64,000 bases of DNA. Source: Oscheius sp. JU75 (Eukaryota > Nematoda > Chromadorea > Rhabditida > Rhabditidae). The notes below the pieces were generated by a model that had not been told where the DNA came from, ran no database searches, and saw only the letters and a program-made list of their open reading frames with translations. The stretch covers positions 11,160,001-11,224,000 of the forward strand of contig JASJZC010000007.1 in the NCBI GenBank assembly GCA_037178855.1, written 5' to 3'. Positions 1 to 11,310 of the stretch are shown here, piece by piece. Each line of letters starts with the position of its first letter. Position 1 is the stretch's first letter. The translations under genes were made by a program, and so were the position numbers.

Positions 1-1129
1 CTTACAAATGAGCAATCCTCTGTACAAAGGAACATGTTTGCTCTCCTGACGCTGTTTCCGTGGTCGCCACTAGTTCTCTCAGTGCGGTATGTGCGAGAAT
101 TGTGAGAACAGAAGGTTCAAGGTGACTGCGGTTATTGAGGGAGACCAGAAAAATGCAAAAACGAGCAGAAAGTACGCCCGAATACAGAGAAACTGAAATC
201 ATCGTTTGTCCTCAAAGGTTGTGCCCTAGAAACGGTGACAAGGCTGATAAGACTATGTTCTTTCAAGGATCAGCAATCTGACTGCATGCTCCACAAATAC
301 TGACCTGAAATGTATTGTTCTGAGATCAAAATGTAAAACGGGTCGTAAAGAGTGACGCGAGGGTATAGAAGAAATCTTGTTAATGTTTTGTTCCATGCGA
401 GTGAACCTTGTTCGTTTTGCCACCATTACTTTGGAATGTCGTGCTATCCTGGCAATAGAACACACTTTTCTCAGTCTTAATGCCTGGTAGTATAAAAAAG
501 AAAGCAAGACTCACTCTTCCGTCATTTTGAAGCCGAAACGGAAATAGATGCCCTGAAAGTAAAGTAATAAGACGAGAAATGAGAAAGTTGCAGTAAAGTT
601 CAAGAGTGTCAAGTGTGAGCAGGCGAAAGTCTAGCCAGCGCTTGTGTCGCGTTGTTTGTCCTTTACCAGGTTGCCCATTGAAGTCATCTGCGCGATGAAA
701 GTTAAACTTCACGGAACTTGGCAGGAATGGATTTAGAAAAATTGTTTTTTAAGCCATCCAAGAATCCTGCGCACTACAGTGGGCCCAAGGTGTGCAGGTA
801 TGAAGGTCAATCAGGTACGCAATGGGACTATGGCCGAGATCAATTAGTTCCTACGCATGCCCTTTGAAAATTGAACAGAAACTGTAAGCACGTCCCCAAT
901 AATCTCTAGTTCATCCACTCTCCCGTTTGTCGAATACAATGCCCTGTCACGATTTTCGGTGAGTCAGACAAGCTATTGATATAACTGTTTTTCCGCAACC
1001 CAACAGCCAACCAGTCTTTTTCCATCTCGATGCCAGGTCTCTCACACCCATTGTAACAGCTGCCCGCTTTAGAGCGACGATTGATTTTGACCTTTCCGTT
1101 CACCTTTCTATTATACATCTATTCCAGTT
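1..1129. other. Intergenic, no supported gene
   Basis: Several open frames lie here on the minus strand, and a convincing-looking short intron occurs near 480-515. The frames on either side do not connect without a stop, and no family motif is visible. I see no RNA gene or repeat. The stretch probably holds the upstream region of the TIMP gene and possibly the end of a gene lying outside the window. Confidence 0.4.
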
Positions 1130-1675
1130 ATGCGGGTCTACACACTCGTGGCAGTATTACTCTGCGCGTCTGTTGCAATCGCCTGCAAGTGTCAGACGCA
1201 GTCGCCAAAAGAAGCCTTCTGCAAGGCTCACTGGGTTTCCCATGTCAAGATCAAGGTCCGTCAATCGAAGCAGCCAATGCCTACTGGATCTTCAAGAAAG
1301 GGACTGAATAATATCAAGTATGCTGTTGAACACATTAGGGTTTTCAAGGTAAGCAGAGTAAGTGAAACAGTTCTAGAGTCTGCGTTAAGAAGCCCTCCAA
1401 TTTGACCACTCTTCCCAGTGAGATCTATACACCGTCAGAATCGCCAGCATGTGGATTGCTCATTGACGCAGGAAAAGAGTATCTTCTAGCTGGTAGGCTT
1501 TCCTATTTTCAGTCTCAAATATTGTTAAGGTCGTGTTGAGGGAATGGGACTTTTCACAGTGCTTTGCGGCCAAGTTCTGCCCGACGACTCGACCCGCACC
1601 ACGTTTGAAAATGTACTCGAATGGAGGAACGTGCCTCAGGACCTTGCCAGTTCTTTGACCACAATCACGTGCTAA
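1130..1675 (+). CDS. Secreted TIMP-like metalloproteinase inhibitor (single netrin-type domain)
   Basis: Three exons (1130-1348, 1390-1492, 1530-1675) with GT..AG introns of about 40 nt give a 155-residue protein. Residues 1-18 form a hydrophobic signal peptide ending VAIA. The mature chain then begins Cys-Lys-Cys, the TIMP hallmark in which the free N-terminal Cys chelates the catalytic zinc of the target metalloproteinase. Further cysteines (EAFCKAHW, SPACGLL, VLCGQV, TTITC) and the hydrophobic strand VKIKV fit an N-terminal netrin/TIMP fold. The length matches the N-domain only; the C-terminal TIMP subdomain is absent, as in other nematode TIMP-like proteins known to me. A polyadenylation signal AATAAA lies at about 1743, 70 nt after the stop. 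The gene converges on the capping enzyme gene. The family call is fairly secure; which protease it inhibits is unknown. Confidence 0.8.
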
Positions 1676-1826
1676 GAATAGTTTACTTCCACGCGGTTAA
1701 CCCGTCAGCCACAATCCGATCCGTAGTGGAAGAACTACACACAATAAAAGTCTATGCATGGTCAACCGTTTTCATACGAAACAGGAATAATATGCAACAA
1801 CTGTGAGGAAAAAAGAAAAACAGTTA

Positions 1827-4073
1827 CTACAAATGACGAGGTCGCTTAGCATCAGCGTGGCCGTGTTGTCCATGAGGATGTGGTCGTTTCACGCAGTACT
1901 TGAGCACGTAGCTGGAATGGAAACTTTAATTTTGTGGTGAAAGACACTTACTCGCAGAGCATCTCTTTAGTGATCGGGTTGACCATGGAGTCGAAGACGT
2001 TGCAAGCGGTGTTCTTTGCATTTGGCAGGGATTTATCTGTCCTCTCTCTCATGAACTTCCATTCGTTCTTTTGAACCTAAGGAAGCTGTTATACAAATCA
2101 CTGTCGTAATTTACTTCAAAAGTGCACTCGACGATCTTGTTGTTGTAGGGAAGCAGTGTTTTTGTTGCCTTCATCCTCGCGAACGGCTCGTTTTGATGCT
2201 GAACGAAAAGGTAACCCCAATGCTCGGGTAAGAAACCAGGGCGTGCTTCTCTTGAATTGTTAGAGGTGATTTATAGTTATCAGAACCCTACCTCCTAATG
2301 TTTAGAAGGAAGTCGACAGAGTTGTGACTAGGAGGCTTCCATTTCAGCACTTTGTCACACCGACCAGCTGTATAGGGCTGCAACAGAAAATTATAGCAGT
2401 TGACATAAATTCTTACCTCATCAACAGGCTGAAAAATCAGTCCATCAATTTCGTGACCGAGATTCTTTGTGAACTTGTCCTCGAACAGTTTCGGGACTGC
2501 TACAATGTCCCAGAAGTCTTTAATCCGTATACTCATAGATTGTTCTGGTAGTTTCCCCTTCTGTAAACAGTAAAATAGGTTGACAGTGGCTTGTTTTACC
2601 TTCTGTGCCTCCTTTCTTGGATGAATAATCTCCCAATCGATGCATTCTCGCCTCTTGTTATAGTTCAAATCGGCAATGTGGTGTTCTTCAAACTGGATGA
2701 TGTCATAGATGAGGAGTCGCGGTTGAACAACTTCTTTTCCGTCGATTGTGTGCTAAAATTCGGGCAATATCTAGCATTAAACTATCTCACCTTATCAATG
2801 ATCATTTCTGCATCAACTAGAGTATTTCCAATGGAACGACTTAGTTTCCTATGCGGGAAGTTAAGTCCCTCTATTTGGAAAACTTCATTATCACGATCGA
2901 AGGCATAGACTTCGCCTTCCTCGGTTATATAAACCATGTATCTAAATGCTTAATGCTTTAAGGAACAAAAGTCTTCAATCCAACCTCATTCCATCAGCCT
3001 TCCATGAGACTAAGTACTTGCTCTGCCTCAACATCTCAATGTTATCCCGTTTGAGTGAAACAGGCTGCAGTCCGGGAAAACCGTCGCGTCTGGCCCGACA
3101 AAGTTCCTTGATCCGTCCTTGTAGCAAGGCTTTCTTCGATTTATCATTCACAAAGAAGACATTTTGTACAAGTCCGTCCATGAATTGCTTTCCGTTTGGC
3201 CCGACAGTGTCTGAAGTTTTAACATAGAAGAATGTTGAAAATAGCATACTATTTCCATTCTTGGAAGAGGATGCGAAAGAATAATCCGCAGATGTTTCAT
3301 CTCCTAGCTCCCAACTGGGGCGATCAGGTGCCTAGCGATTGATGTAACAAGGAACTTAGTAAAAAAAAAAGTACCTCGAGGACATCCTCCAAGTCTCCAA
3401 AGCGCTGGAAAAGATCATTGATGTAGTCCTGCTTGTAGATTCCGCTCGGTCGTTGGCTCGCGAACATCTGAATTGCGAATTCAATCGAGGAGCCCATCTC
3501 CTCCACGAGATAGCTTGCTATGGCAAAGCCGGTTCGGTTGAAGCCGTGGGTACAATGGACACCTATCAATTCGTCGCCTTTCCTTTTCTAAAACGCAAAC
3601 TGTTAAAAACTGATGAACTAGCCTACCTGCTTGAAAGTTCTGACGGCTAAAATGAACTCGTTGACTTCTTCCACAGTTGGAGAAGCTCCATGACCTTCCA
3701 TTTTGATCTTTCGATATGTACATCCCCGTTCTTCCACCTTAAACAGAAAATTTTATATCATTTTGAAGACTCACCTCTGATTTGAAGTAAAACCTGTCAG
3801 TTTTTGTAAAATCGCACCACAATCCAATCTTTCTACCACCGAGAATTGGCGAATTGAAAACGTCCTCCGGATGGAATCGTTTTTCAGGAGTTATCTGGTC
3901 ATCGTACAAGTTGCAGAGCGGTGTTTTGAAAGGGACGAAGAGGTCTTCCACAATCTAACAAAAACAGAGATGAAAGGGGTAGGCTCGATACGAACCGTTC
4001 CCATTTTAGGACAATGAAGCCATCGCTCAGGAAGTCCAAACTTCATGGCCTTTTCGGCTGTCGGGCCACTCAT
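1827..4073 (-). CDS. Bifunctional mRNA capping enzyme (RNA 5'-triphosphatase/guanylyltransferase)
   Basis: About a dozen short exons encode a two-domain nuclear enzyme that removes the gamma phosphate from nascent mRNA and then adds GMP. The start at 4073 opens with [18 protein letters not shown] followed by LHCPKMG, the usual N-terminus of metazoan capping enzymes. The triphosphatase domain carries the HC-x5-R cysteine-phosphatase loop [11 protein letters not shown] near 3550. The guanylyltransferase domain carries the nucleotidyl-lysine motif KADG ([11 protein letters not shown]) near 2985. Downstream strands [20 protein letters not shown] continue the nucleotidyltransferase fold. The last exon ends in a basic His-rich tail ([20 protein letters not shown]) with the stop at 1827-1829. 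All introns are about 35-50 nt with consensus ends. Domain order and length fit the animal family (cel-1/RNGTT). Individual exon edges were read by eye and a few may be off. Confidence 0.9.
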
Positions 4074-4711
4074 TTTGTTCTGAAATATGTTATATAGCTC
4101 CTATTGTTAGATTTCAAGAGAATCGCACTTGTCAATGGGACAAAATGTGGACTGTGGGTTTGAGAGGCAAATAGTAGAAAGCTGGATCAGCTCATATAGG
4201 GAAACAAGAGGGAACACCGTCAGCCGAGAACTTGCATGTGCACTTGGGCATTTTCGCCTTGACGACTGAACAAAGACGTAAAAAGGCAAAACTGAAGCAA
4301 CAGGAGAGTCTAGATAAAAAGATATTGATTTTGACCAAAAACAAGCAACCGGCTTTTAGTTCTAGCATAAGTATAAATGTCAGGTTCTAAAAGGAAACTA
4401 GTTTTGATTTCACTCAGAAAAATAGTTCTAGATGAGGGACAAAAACTTTCTGACTAACAGTAGTGGAACTTTCTGTCTATATGCTTAGGTTCAGCTTTGG
4501 ACTTTTGTTCAGGAGGTGAAAGTATAAATGGTTTTTTGAAACCATTAATTGAAGAACACTTTAAGTTCAAACAGATGATTCATGCAATGTACATTTTTAT
4601 TTCTCGATGCGAATTTTTTCCTTCACGAAGAAGTTATATGGAAAAATGCCAAACTCATTGGCGACGGAGAGGTAGAGACAACCTGAAAGTTTAGTAACTT
4701 CTACAAAGTTT

Positions 4712-4943
4712 CTAGTTGCCTGCTGCTCCTATCAACGAAGCTCCACGTTGTCTCTGAGTAATGAACATGTTGGATGCTCTGAAATCATTTTCAACCATGG
4801 GAAAGACACTCATACCTCATGAATAGGAGGACTGCTGCAGCTGTAGTTCCATACTGCGCATAAGTGAAGATAGATTTTTTTTCCAGCTGTTTTGTGACTA
4901 ATTTTGAGTCATCCGACATGATTCTAAAGTCCTGAATATCCAT
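4712..4943 (-). CDS. Small single-pass membrane protein, unassigned
   Basis: Two exons (4919 or 4943 down to 4816, then 4778 down to 4712) are joined by a 37-nt GT..AG intron. They give 56 residues from the inner methionine (MSDDSKLVTK) or 64 from the upstream one (MDIQDFRI). The centre (YAQYGTTAAAVLLFM) could span a membrane once, flanked by charged ends KQLEKK and TQRQRG. The size and layout recall small mitochondrial or ER membrane subunits, but I do not recognise the family. The clean intron and in-frame join support a real gene. It lies about 155 nt downstream of the next small gene on the same strand, so the two could be co-transcribed. Confidence 0.5.
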
Positions 4944-5097
4944 GTCACCCAGTCAACTAGTAGTAAAAAGCGGAGATCCAATGGTGCAAGTAATGATAAT
5001 GTAAAAAGTTTTTATTGAGAGAGAAAATCGATATTTTATGTACAATACCGCGCAGCAACCTGAACGTTTAAGATCTAACTATACGAGGAATACAGGT

Positions 5098-5397
5098 TCA
5101 TTCCGACTTGGGAGGATGTTTGGGTTCTTCCTGGAAGATAAATTGAATGGGAAACAGGAAAAGATGCTAGTACCTGGACTCCGTAGGGTCTCAAAGCTGG
5201 AATTTTCTCCTTCAGCCATCTCACGTAAAAGAGTTCCTGTCTTTGATGAGGGGAGACCAGAGAGGGGTTTGCTTGAATTTTATAGTAGGCATAGTGCATT
5301 GCTGGAAAGGAATTTGAGAATATGAAATGATTCAGAGCTTACTGACAATCAGACCGGCAAAAAGACCCCATTCCTTCAAAGTACGAGATGTGATCAT
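5098..5397 (-). CDS. Small protein with N-terminal hydrophobic segment, possibly mitochondrial, unassigned
   Basis: Three exons (5397-5343, 5301-5174, 5130-5098) with 41- and 43-nt introns and consensus ends yield 71 residues. The start MITSRTLKEWGLFAGLIV is a short basic stretch followed by a hydrophobic segment. A YAYYKIQANP stretch and a charged region with aromatic residues (ELFYVRWLKEKIPALRPYG) follow, and the tail is EEPKHPPKSE. Total coding length is 216 nt including the stop, in frame across both introns. The pattern resembles small inner-membrane accessory subunits of respiratory complexes, but I cannot name the family. The second intron is easily missed because the frame stays open through it. 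Confidence 0.5.
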
Positions 5398-6175
5398 GTC
5401 TGTAAAGGAGACTGTGACATTACAAGAAAATTCAGAGCTTTTTGAAAGCAGACTATTGGGGCGGAGTCGCACTTTTTCACTTGGTACGTGAGAAACTTAA
5501 AAATGGCTACCAAAAACTACGTGAGTATTGTGAAAATGGCGCTCTTGTTTACATCAGGGGTCTTTGAGGCGGTACAAGATACGCAATATTTTCGAGCGAA
5601 CGCAGCTGTGTATTACTGTAGAAAACACCTGGAAAGCCGTTTTACAAAAAGAGTACAATCACAAACTTGGTTGCAGTGTATGAAAAGGTCAGACGAAGTT
5701 CATATTTTTCCATAAGGAGGGTAAAAGTCCACAAAAGTATGGTTACGCAACCTGACCTGAGCATCTACTTATCTAATATTTTCTACGCTATTTAGGTCGG
5801 AAGCGAACCGTTTAGTAAAGCTAGCCGACTAAAACTATTTCGGCTACAGTCTGCTTCGTAGTATAACTTTTTTTGGAAAGTTTAGAGGGCTAAGAAGTGG
5901 GTACACAACTTCTGACAAAGTTTCTGAGTAATCGAAGAATCCTTGGGCATTTTCATGGGCTGCTAGTTGGATGAATAATAGATAACAGAACACTGGAAAA
6001 GGATATCTGCGGTCAAAATAGTTGTGAGCCTAGTTTCAATCATAATTTCAGTCAACCAAATGTTTCAACTAAAAGAGTAACCCAGTAACCTTTTTCTTGT
6101 CGAGGTTGCAGATCACAGAAAAATTCTTAGAAAAGTTTCATGCACCTCACATAAATCTACATAGAAGAGCAGGTT
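5398..6175. other. Intergenic, nothing clear
   Basis: No exon chain, RNA gene or repeat could be supported on either strand. One plus-strand open frame near 5488-5715 lacks any recognisable motif or splice context. Confidence 0.4.
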
Positions 6176-6710
6176 TCAGAAAGATCTAGGAAGCTCGGAA
6201 GGAGGCGAAGGGATAGGTGTATTGAAGTCGAGGGTTTTCTTCAGCGAGTCGAGCTCTTGAATGTAACCGTTCCAGACAGTTAGCAGGCGGCCGAGTTCCT
6301 TCCTGTCGTCCTGAGCCAGCTGGCCAAGGGAAAGGACTCGAACGATGAATGTGGTGACGCGTAGCGACTCGTGCTGGCGAACGTTCAGCTCGCTGCGGTA
6401 CCGGCACTTGAGCTCGTGAATGGCTGGGAAAAAGTCATTGAATTGGTTCAAAAAGAACCTAACCTCGACCCTGTTGCCAGCCGTGACGGCTCTGCATAAA
6501 TCTATTGGTGGCATTGATGGGAAGTTGCGCAGACAGAACAATCAGATCAGTAGGAAGGCTGTCATTGAGCTCTTCAGTTGAGGAAGAGACTTCCTTCTCG
6601 GGCTGTGACAGGGACGGCAAGTCCTTGTTCCTGAACAGCTATTAGCGTTGTTAAAAAGGTAGAATCCACTTTTTGAACTTTTTGAAAATTTTGGCCAGGA
6701 AGGAGGGCAT
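6176..6710 (-). CDS. Small helical protein, unassigned
   Basis: Three exons connect in frame. The first starts at 6710 (MPSFLAKIFKKFKK, a short amphipathic basic helix); a 31-32-nt intron, a middle acidic and serine-rich exon (about 6637-6464: LFRNKDLPSLSQPEKE..) and a 40-nt intron lead to the last exon. This reads AIHELKCRYRSELN, then a probable helix (LLTVWNGYIQELDSLKKTL), and ends PSELPRSF with the stop at 6176-6178. It is roughly 150 residues with no signal peptide or membrane span. Consistent splice phases support it as a real gene. I do not recognise the family and assign no function. Confidence 0.5.
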
Positions 6711-7387
6711 GTTGCTGTGGGAGAACTTCAGAACAGTAACATCAAAAGGAAAAGCTAACAAATGTTTGCAATAGTTACATAAGTTTCTTGCAATTCAAAG
6801 TGAACTTTGGCTTTCGCTTTGGAACCACAGTATAAATCGAATAACTGTCAAGAGTTTTTGTAGGTATTCCAGGCTATGGATACCTGTCCACGGCGCTTAT
6901 AAGTAACCCAATATGTTTAGCTGTCCAGAATGTTGTGCTAGGTTCTCAGACTGCATGTAGCTGCCTAGGGCTTCGTGAAACTGTTCAAAACAACGCATGC
7001 TTGATAAGAGTTTGTGTAAAGCTCCTAATATATGGTCAGCGGCTCCCAAGTGTCGAAATAGATTCGTTGATGGAACTGTACAAGTATAATGTTGTGAGAG
7101 CTGATTCTATAGTTCATACCTTCTTTGCGTGTTTTGTAAAATTCTCATCGAGCTCCCAAAGCATTGTGGAAATGTTCGAAATAATGTATTCTGATGAAGA
7201 ATTTGTGTGCAAAATTCAGAGTGTATTGTAAACCCTCAATCTAGTGTGAGCTGTTGAGCTGAATCGATCGCTGTACACAGTAGTCAAATTTGTTACTGTT
7301 CTAACTTAAGTTGCACACTGTTCTTCAAAAAACCAATGTTCCAAAAAGGATCGACAACAAAATACTTTCAACTTGTTTATTTTCCTT
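6711..7387. other. Intergenic, nothing clear
   Basis: A 98-residue plus-strand frame occurs at 6935-7231, but it has no motif and no matching splice sites. I treat this stretch as the spacer between two minus-strand genes. Confidence 0.4.
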
Positions 7388-9237
7388 TCAAGTCCATTTT
7401 CTCAAAACTTTTCCTGGGTTGAGTATGTTGTTTGGATCAAAGGCCCTCTTGATGATTCTGGAGGCTGCAATGCCACTTGGGCCAATTTCCTCTTCGAGGT
7501 ACTTGATCTTGCCCAACCCGATGCCATGTTCTCCTGTACACGTGCCTCCTGCAAGAAGGGCTCTCCTGAATTACCTTTTAAATAGTATTAAACGGTCCAA
7601 CTTGACTAAACGATTAGAAAAAGCAAAGACTGTCTCCATCTCCTTGCTGTCATCGTGGTAGACAGGAATGATCACATGAAAATTTCCATCTCCAACGTGT
7701 CCGACGATCGTTCCTGCAAGATTTTGACATACTGCCAGTATAGGATTAATAACCTATGATGCCAGTCCTCTGCAAGTCCGTCTTCGTCAGCTCAACCACA
7801 TTTGCCAGTTTTGTGATCGGAACACAGACATCTGTAGAAAACCCCTAAAAACTATTTTTCACAAAAATGAGTCCTTACTGTTGCTCCTTTGCGAAGTGCC
7901 AGCGCAGCATAAAACGCATTATGTCGGGCCTTCCATAACTGTGACATACGTTCCCCGTTGCACGAGAATTCGTACTTGACCGATCCATTATTGAGGCAGA
8001 TTTCGGCTAAATCAACTTCACATCAGTAAGTACAACCATGCCCACAAACAAGATCCGACTGTGAAGAGACTTCCGATTCCGAGGCCCCATGAAACTCCAA
8101 AAAGAGGGTCGGGGAGATCGGAAGGTCAGTCTGACTGTACGAGTTACTTGCAGCGATTGCGGCTTCATCAAGTAGCTCTGAGAAACGAATGACTGCAGGA
8201 AAAACAGGCTACCTATTCTCGCAATAGGAACCCCACATTGTAGAACCTGAACAACGGAAGACACCGCATCACGAACGCTTTTGAAGGATGTCACAACTGC
8301 AGCTAGAGCTGATGGACGGGGATGAAGTCTGGGTATTCGTATATGCTGATTGGAGATCCATTTACCTAACTGTGGCCTCGGTGATGATACCCAAAGTGCC
8401 TTCGGAACCGAGAAACGTTTCAGTCAGATTGTATCCGGCAGAGCTTTTTCTGTAGACAACTGCTTTTAACGACAATTTTACTACCTCGGTCGGCGACCCC
8501 TTCCTCGAGTATGAACAATAGTTCCATCTGCCAGGACAATCTCGAGATTTAAAACATTTTGTTTGATCGTTCCTGAAAACTGCAGGGTGCCAGTGAAAAT
8601 ACCGACCATATCTGACAGAGTTCGTTCCACTTGCTCCTGTTGCAACCATTCCGCAAACTGATGCATCCGCGCCAGGATCTGATCTGGGTTTCTATCATAA
8701 AAACCATGCCTACCTACGGAGAAAAAGAGTCCTGTGTCTCGGATGTGTTCATTCAGTGCAACTCGAGTGACAGATGGTCGGACAGAGCTGTCGAAATCCT
8801 CTGGATTGAGAGAAGTGACACCTCCTTCAAGTTGGAGAAGAGACATGGTGACCCCCGGCTATGCACTGGTAGTACAAATTAAATAAAACTTACTCTCGTG
8901 CTGATGGCACCGCCTTCCATTCCTGTTCCAGTTCCAAATGCCACAACGGGACATTTCACCTCATTGCAGTACTTGAGAGCCTCTGAAACTTCTTGTACCG
9001 ATGTGGGTTCGAGTACAATTCCCGGCAAAACTCCTCTAAAATGTGACTTTACACAAATATTTACAAGAAATGACAAACCTGAAATGAGCTTCATCCCTAG
9101 AGAACAGGGTACGTTGGGCTCGAGAGGTTTTGACCTTAGAAGATCCGAGAATTCGGGTAAGTTGGGAAATCCACTTAATTTCACTGATCTACTTTAAAAA
9201 TTTAGCATACCGCTTCGTTGAGAGCCTGCATTGCCAT
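7388..9237 (-). CDS. D-lactate dehydrogenase, FAD-linked, mitochondrial type
   Basis: A multi-exon gene encodes an FAD-binding (PCMH/VAO-type) D-2-hydroxyacid dehydrogenase of the LDHD family, which oxidises D-lactate to pyruvate in mitochondria. The N-terminal region has FSRDEAHFRGVLPG then VLEPTSVQEVSEALKYC, and the flavin-binding core reads PVVAFGTGTGMEGGAIS and MVATGASGTNSVRYG. GTIVHTRGRGRR and ETFLGSEGTLGIITEATVR are highly characteristic. The C-terminal exons read GTCTGEHGIGLGKIKYLEEE and FDPNNILNPGKVL, the conserved substrate-side helices, before the stop at 7388-7390. The 5' end is uncertain. A methionine at 9237 (MAMQALNEA) would need an abnormally short 22-nt intron to reach the next exon, so the true start may differ. 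An acceptor-like TTTTTCATCACAG lies just upstream and could be a trans-splice site. The YIPF5-like gene lies about 180 nt upstream on the same strand. Confidence 0.85.
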
Positions 9238-9417
9238 CTGGGTAAGCGTTTTGGGATCTGTGATGAAAAATCGATAGGGTCGGTCACGTACAAAGAGAAA
9301 AAATTGAGAGAGAAAGTATAAAAGATTTATCAACCATTTGCACAAAGACGTAAAGAAATAAATATACTGGTAGAGGATAACACGACGAAAGGCACTTCTT
9401 TTATCACAAAATTATGC

Positions 9418-10736
<1,319 letters not shown>

Positions 10737-11310
10737 GTTTTTACCTACAAAAACGTTGAAACATGTAAGAACGATATAAAGGAATGCTGAAAAGAGGATA
10801 ATATTCGAGATGGAGCAGTATATAGCTGGCTTCTTTTTGCACAAACGCAAGATACGCATCAGGAGCTACAGTAAGAAAAATTTGGAAAAGGGGAACAGTT
10901 TCCTCGTTATTATACAGAAGGCAATTGATTCATAATTTTGGTGATTAAAAATTAAAGAAGTTTGTGGAGCTCAACAAACTAATTTTGAACTATGGAGACC
11001 TTTACAGTGAATTTGGCATTGGGCCTATATGAATAAATACTTATATTTTCTATCAGAGAACAAGTCACTGGAAAGAATTACAAATATAGATACACATAAC
11101 ACGTTGGTCTGCTCTCTGTCAACATATAGATTCAGTACCTGTGTTTTCTACATATTACCCTTATGAACCAGTGTCACTTAATTACGAGAAAATTTATTTG
11201 CAAACACAAAGTTCATGCTTTAACAGCTTCTCTCCGTATTTTTCTTCTCGTGGGGAATCGTCGAAGGAGAACATTGTTTGCTACAGCGGACATTTGAGCT
11301 GAAACTGTAG
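10737..11310. other. Intergenic, AT-rich, nothing clear
   Basis: This is an AT-rich spacer between the Yip1-like gene and the 3' end of the first potassium channel gene. I found no exon chain, RNA gene or repeat. Confidence 0.4.

Noticed and set aside
253-712. Minus-strand multi-exon gene with a convincing GTGAGT..CCAG intron
   Set aside because: The donor lies one base before the frame needed; splicing gives an immediate stop and no family motif is present.
6935-7231. 98-residue plus-strand frame
   Set aside because: No motif, no splice sites and no conservation clue; flanked by AT-rich spacer.
9000-9030. tRNA B-box-like GGTTCGA
   Set aside because: It lies inside the conserved coding sequence of the D-lactate dehydrogenase and has no cloverleaf partner sequences.
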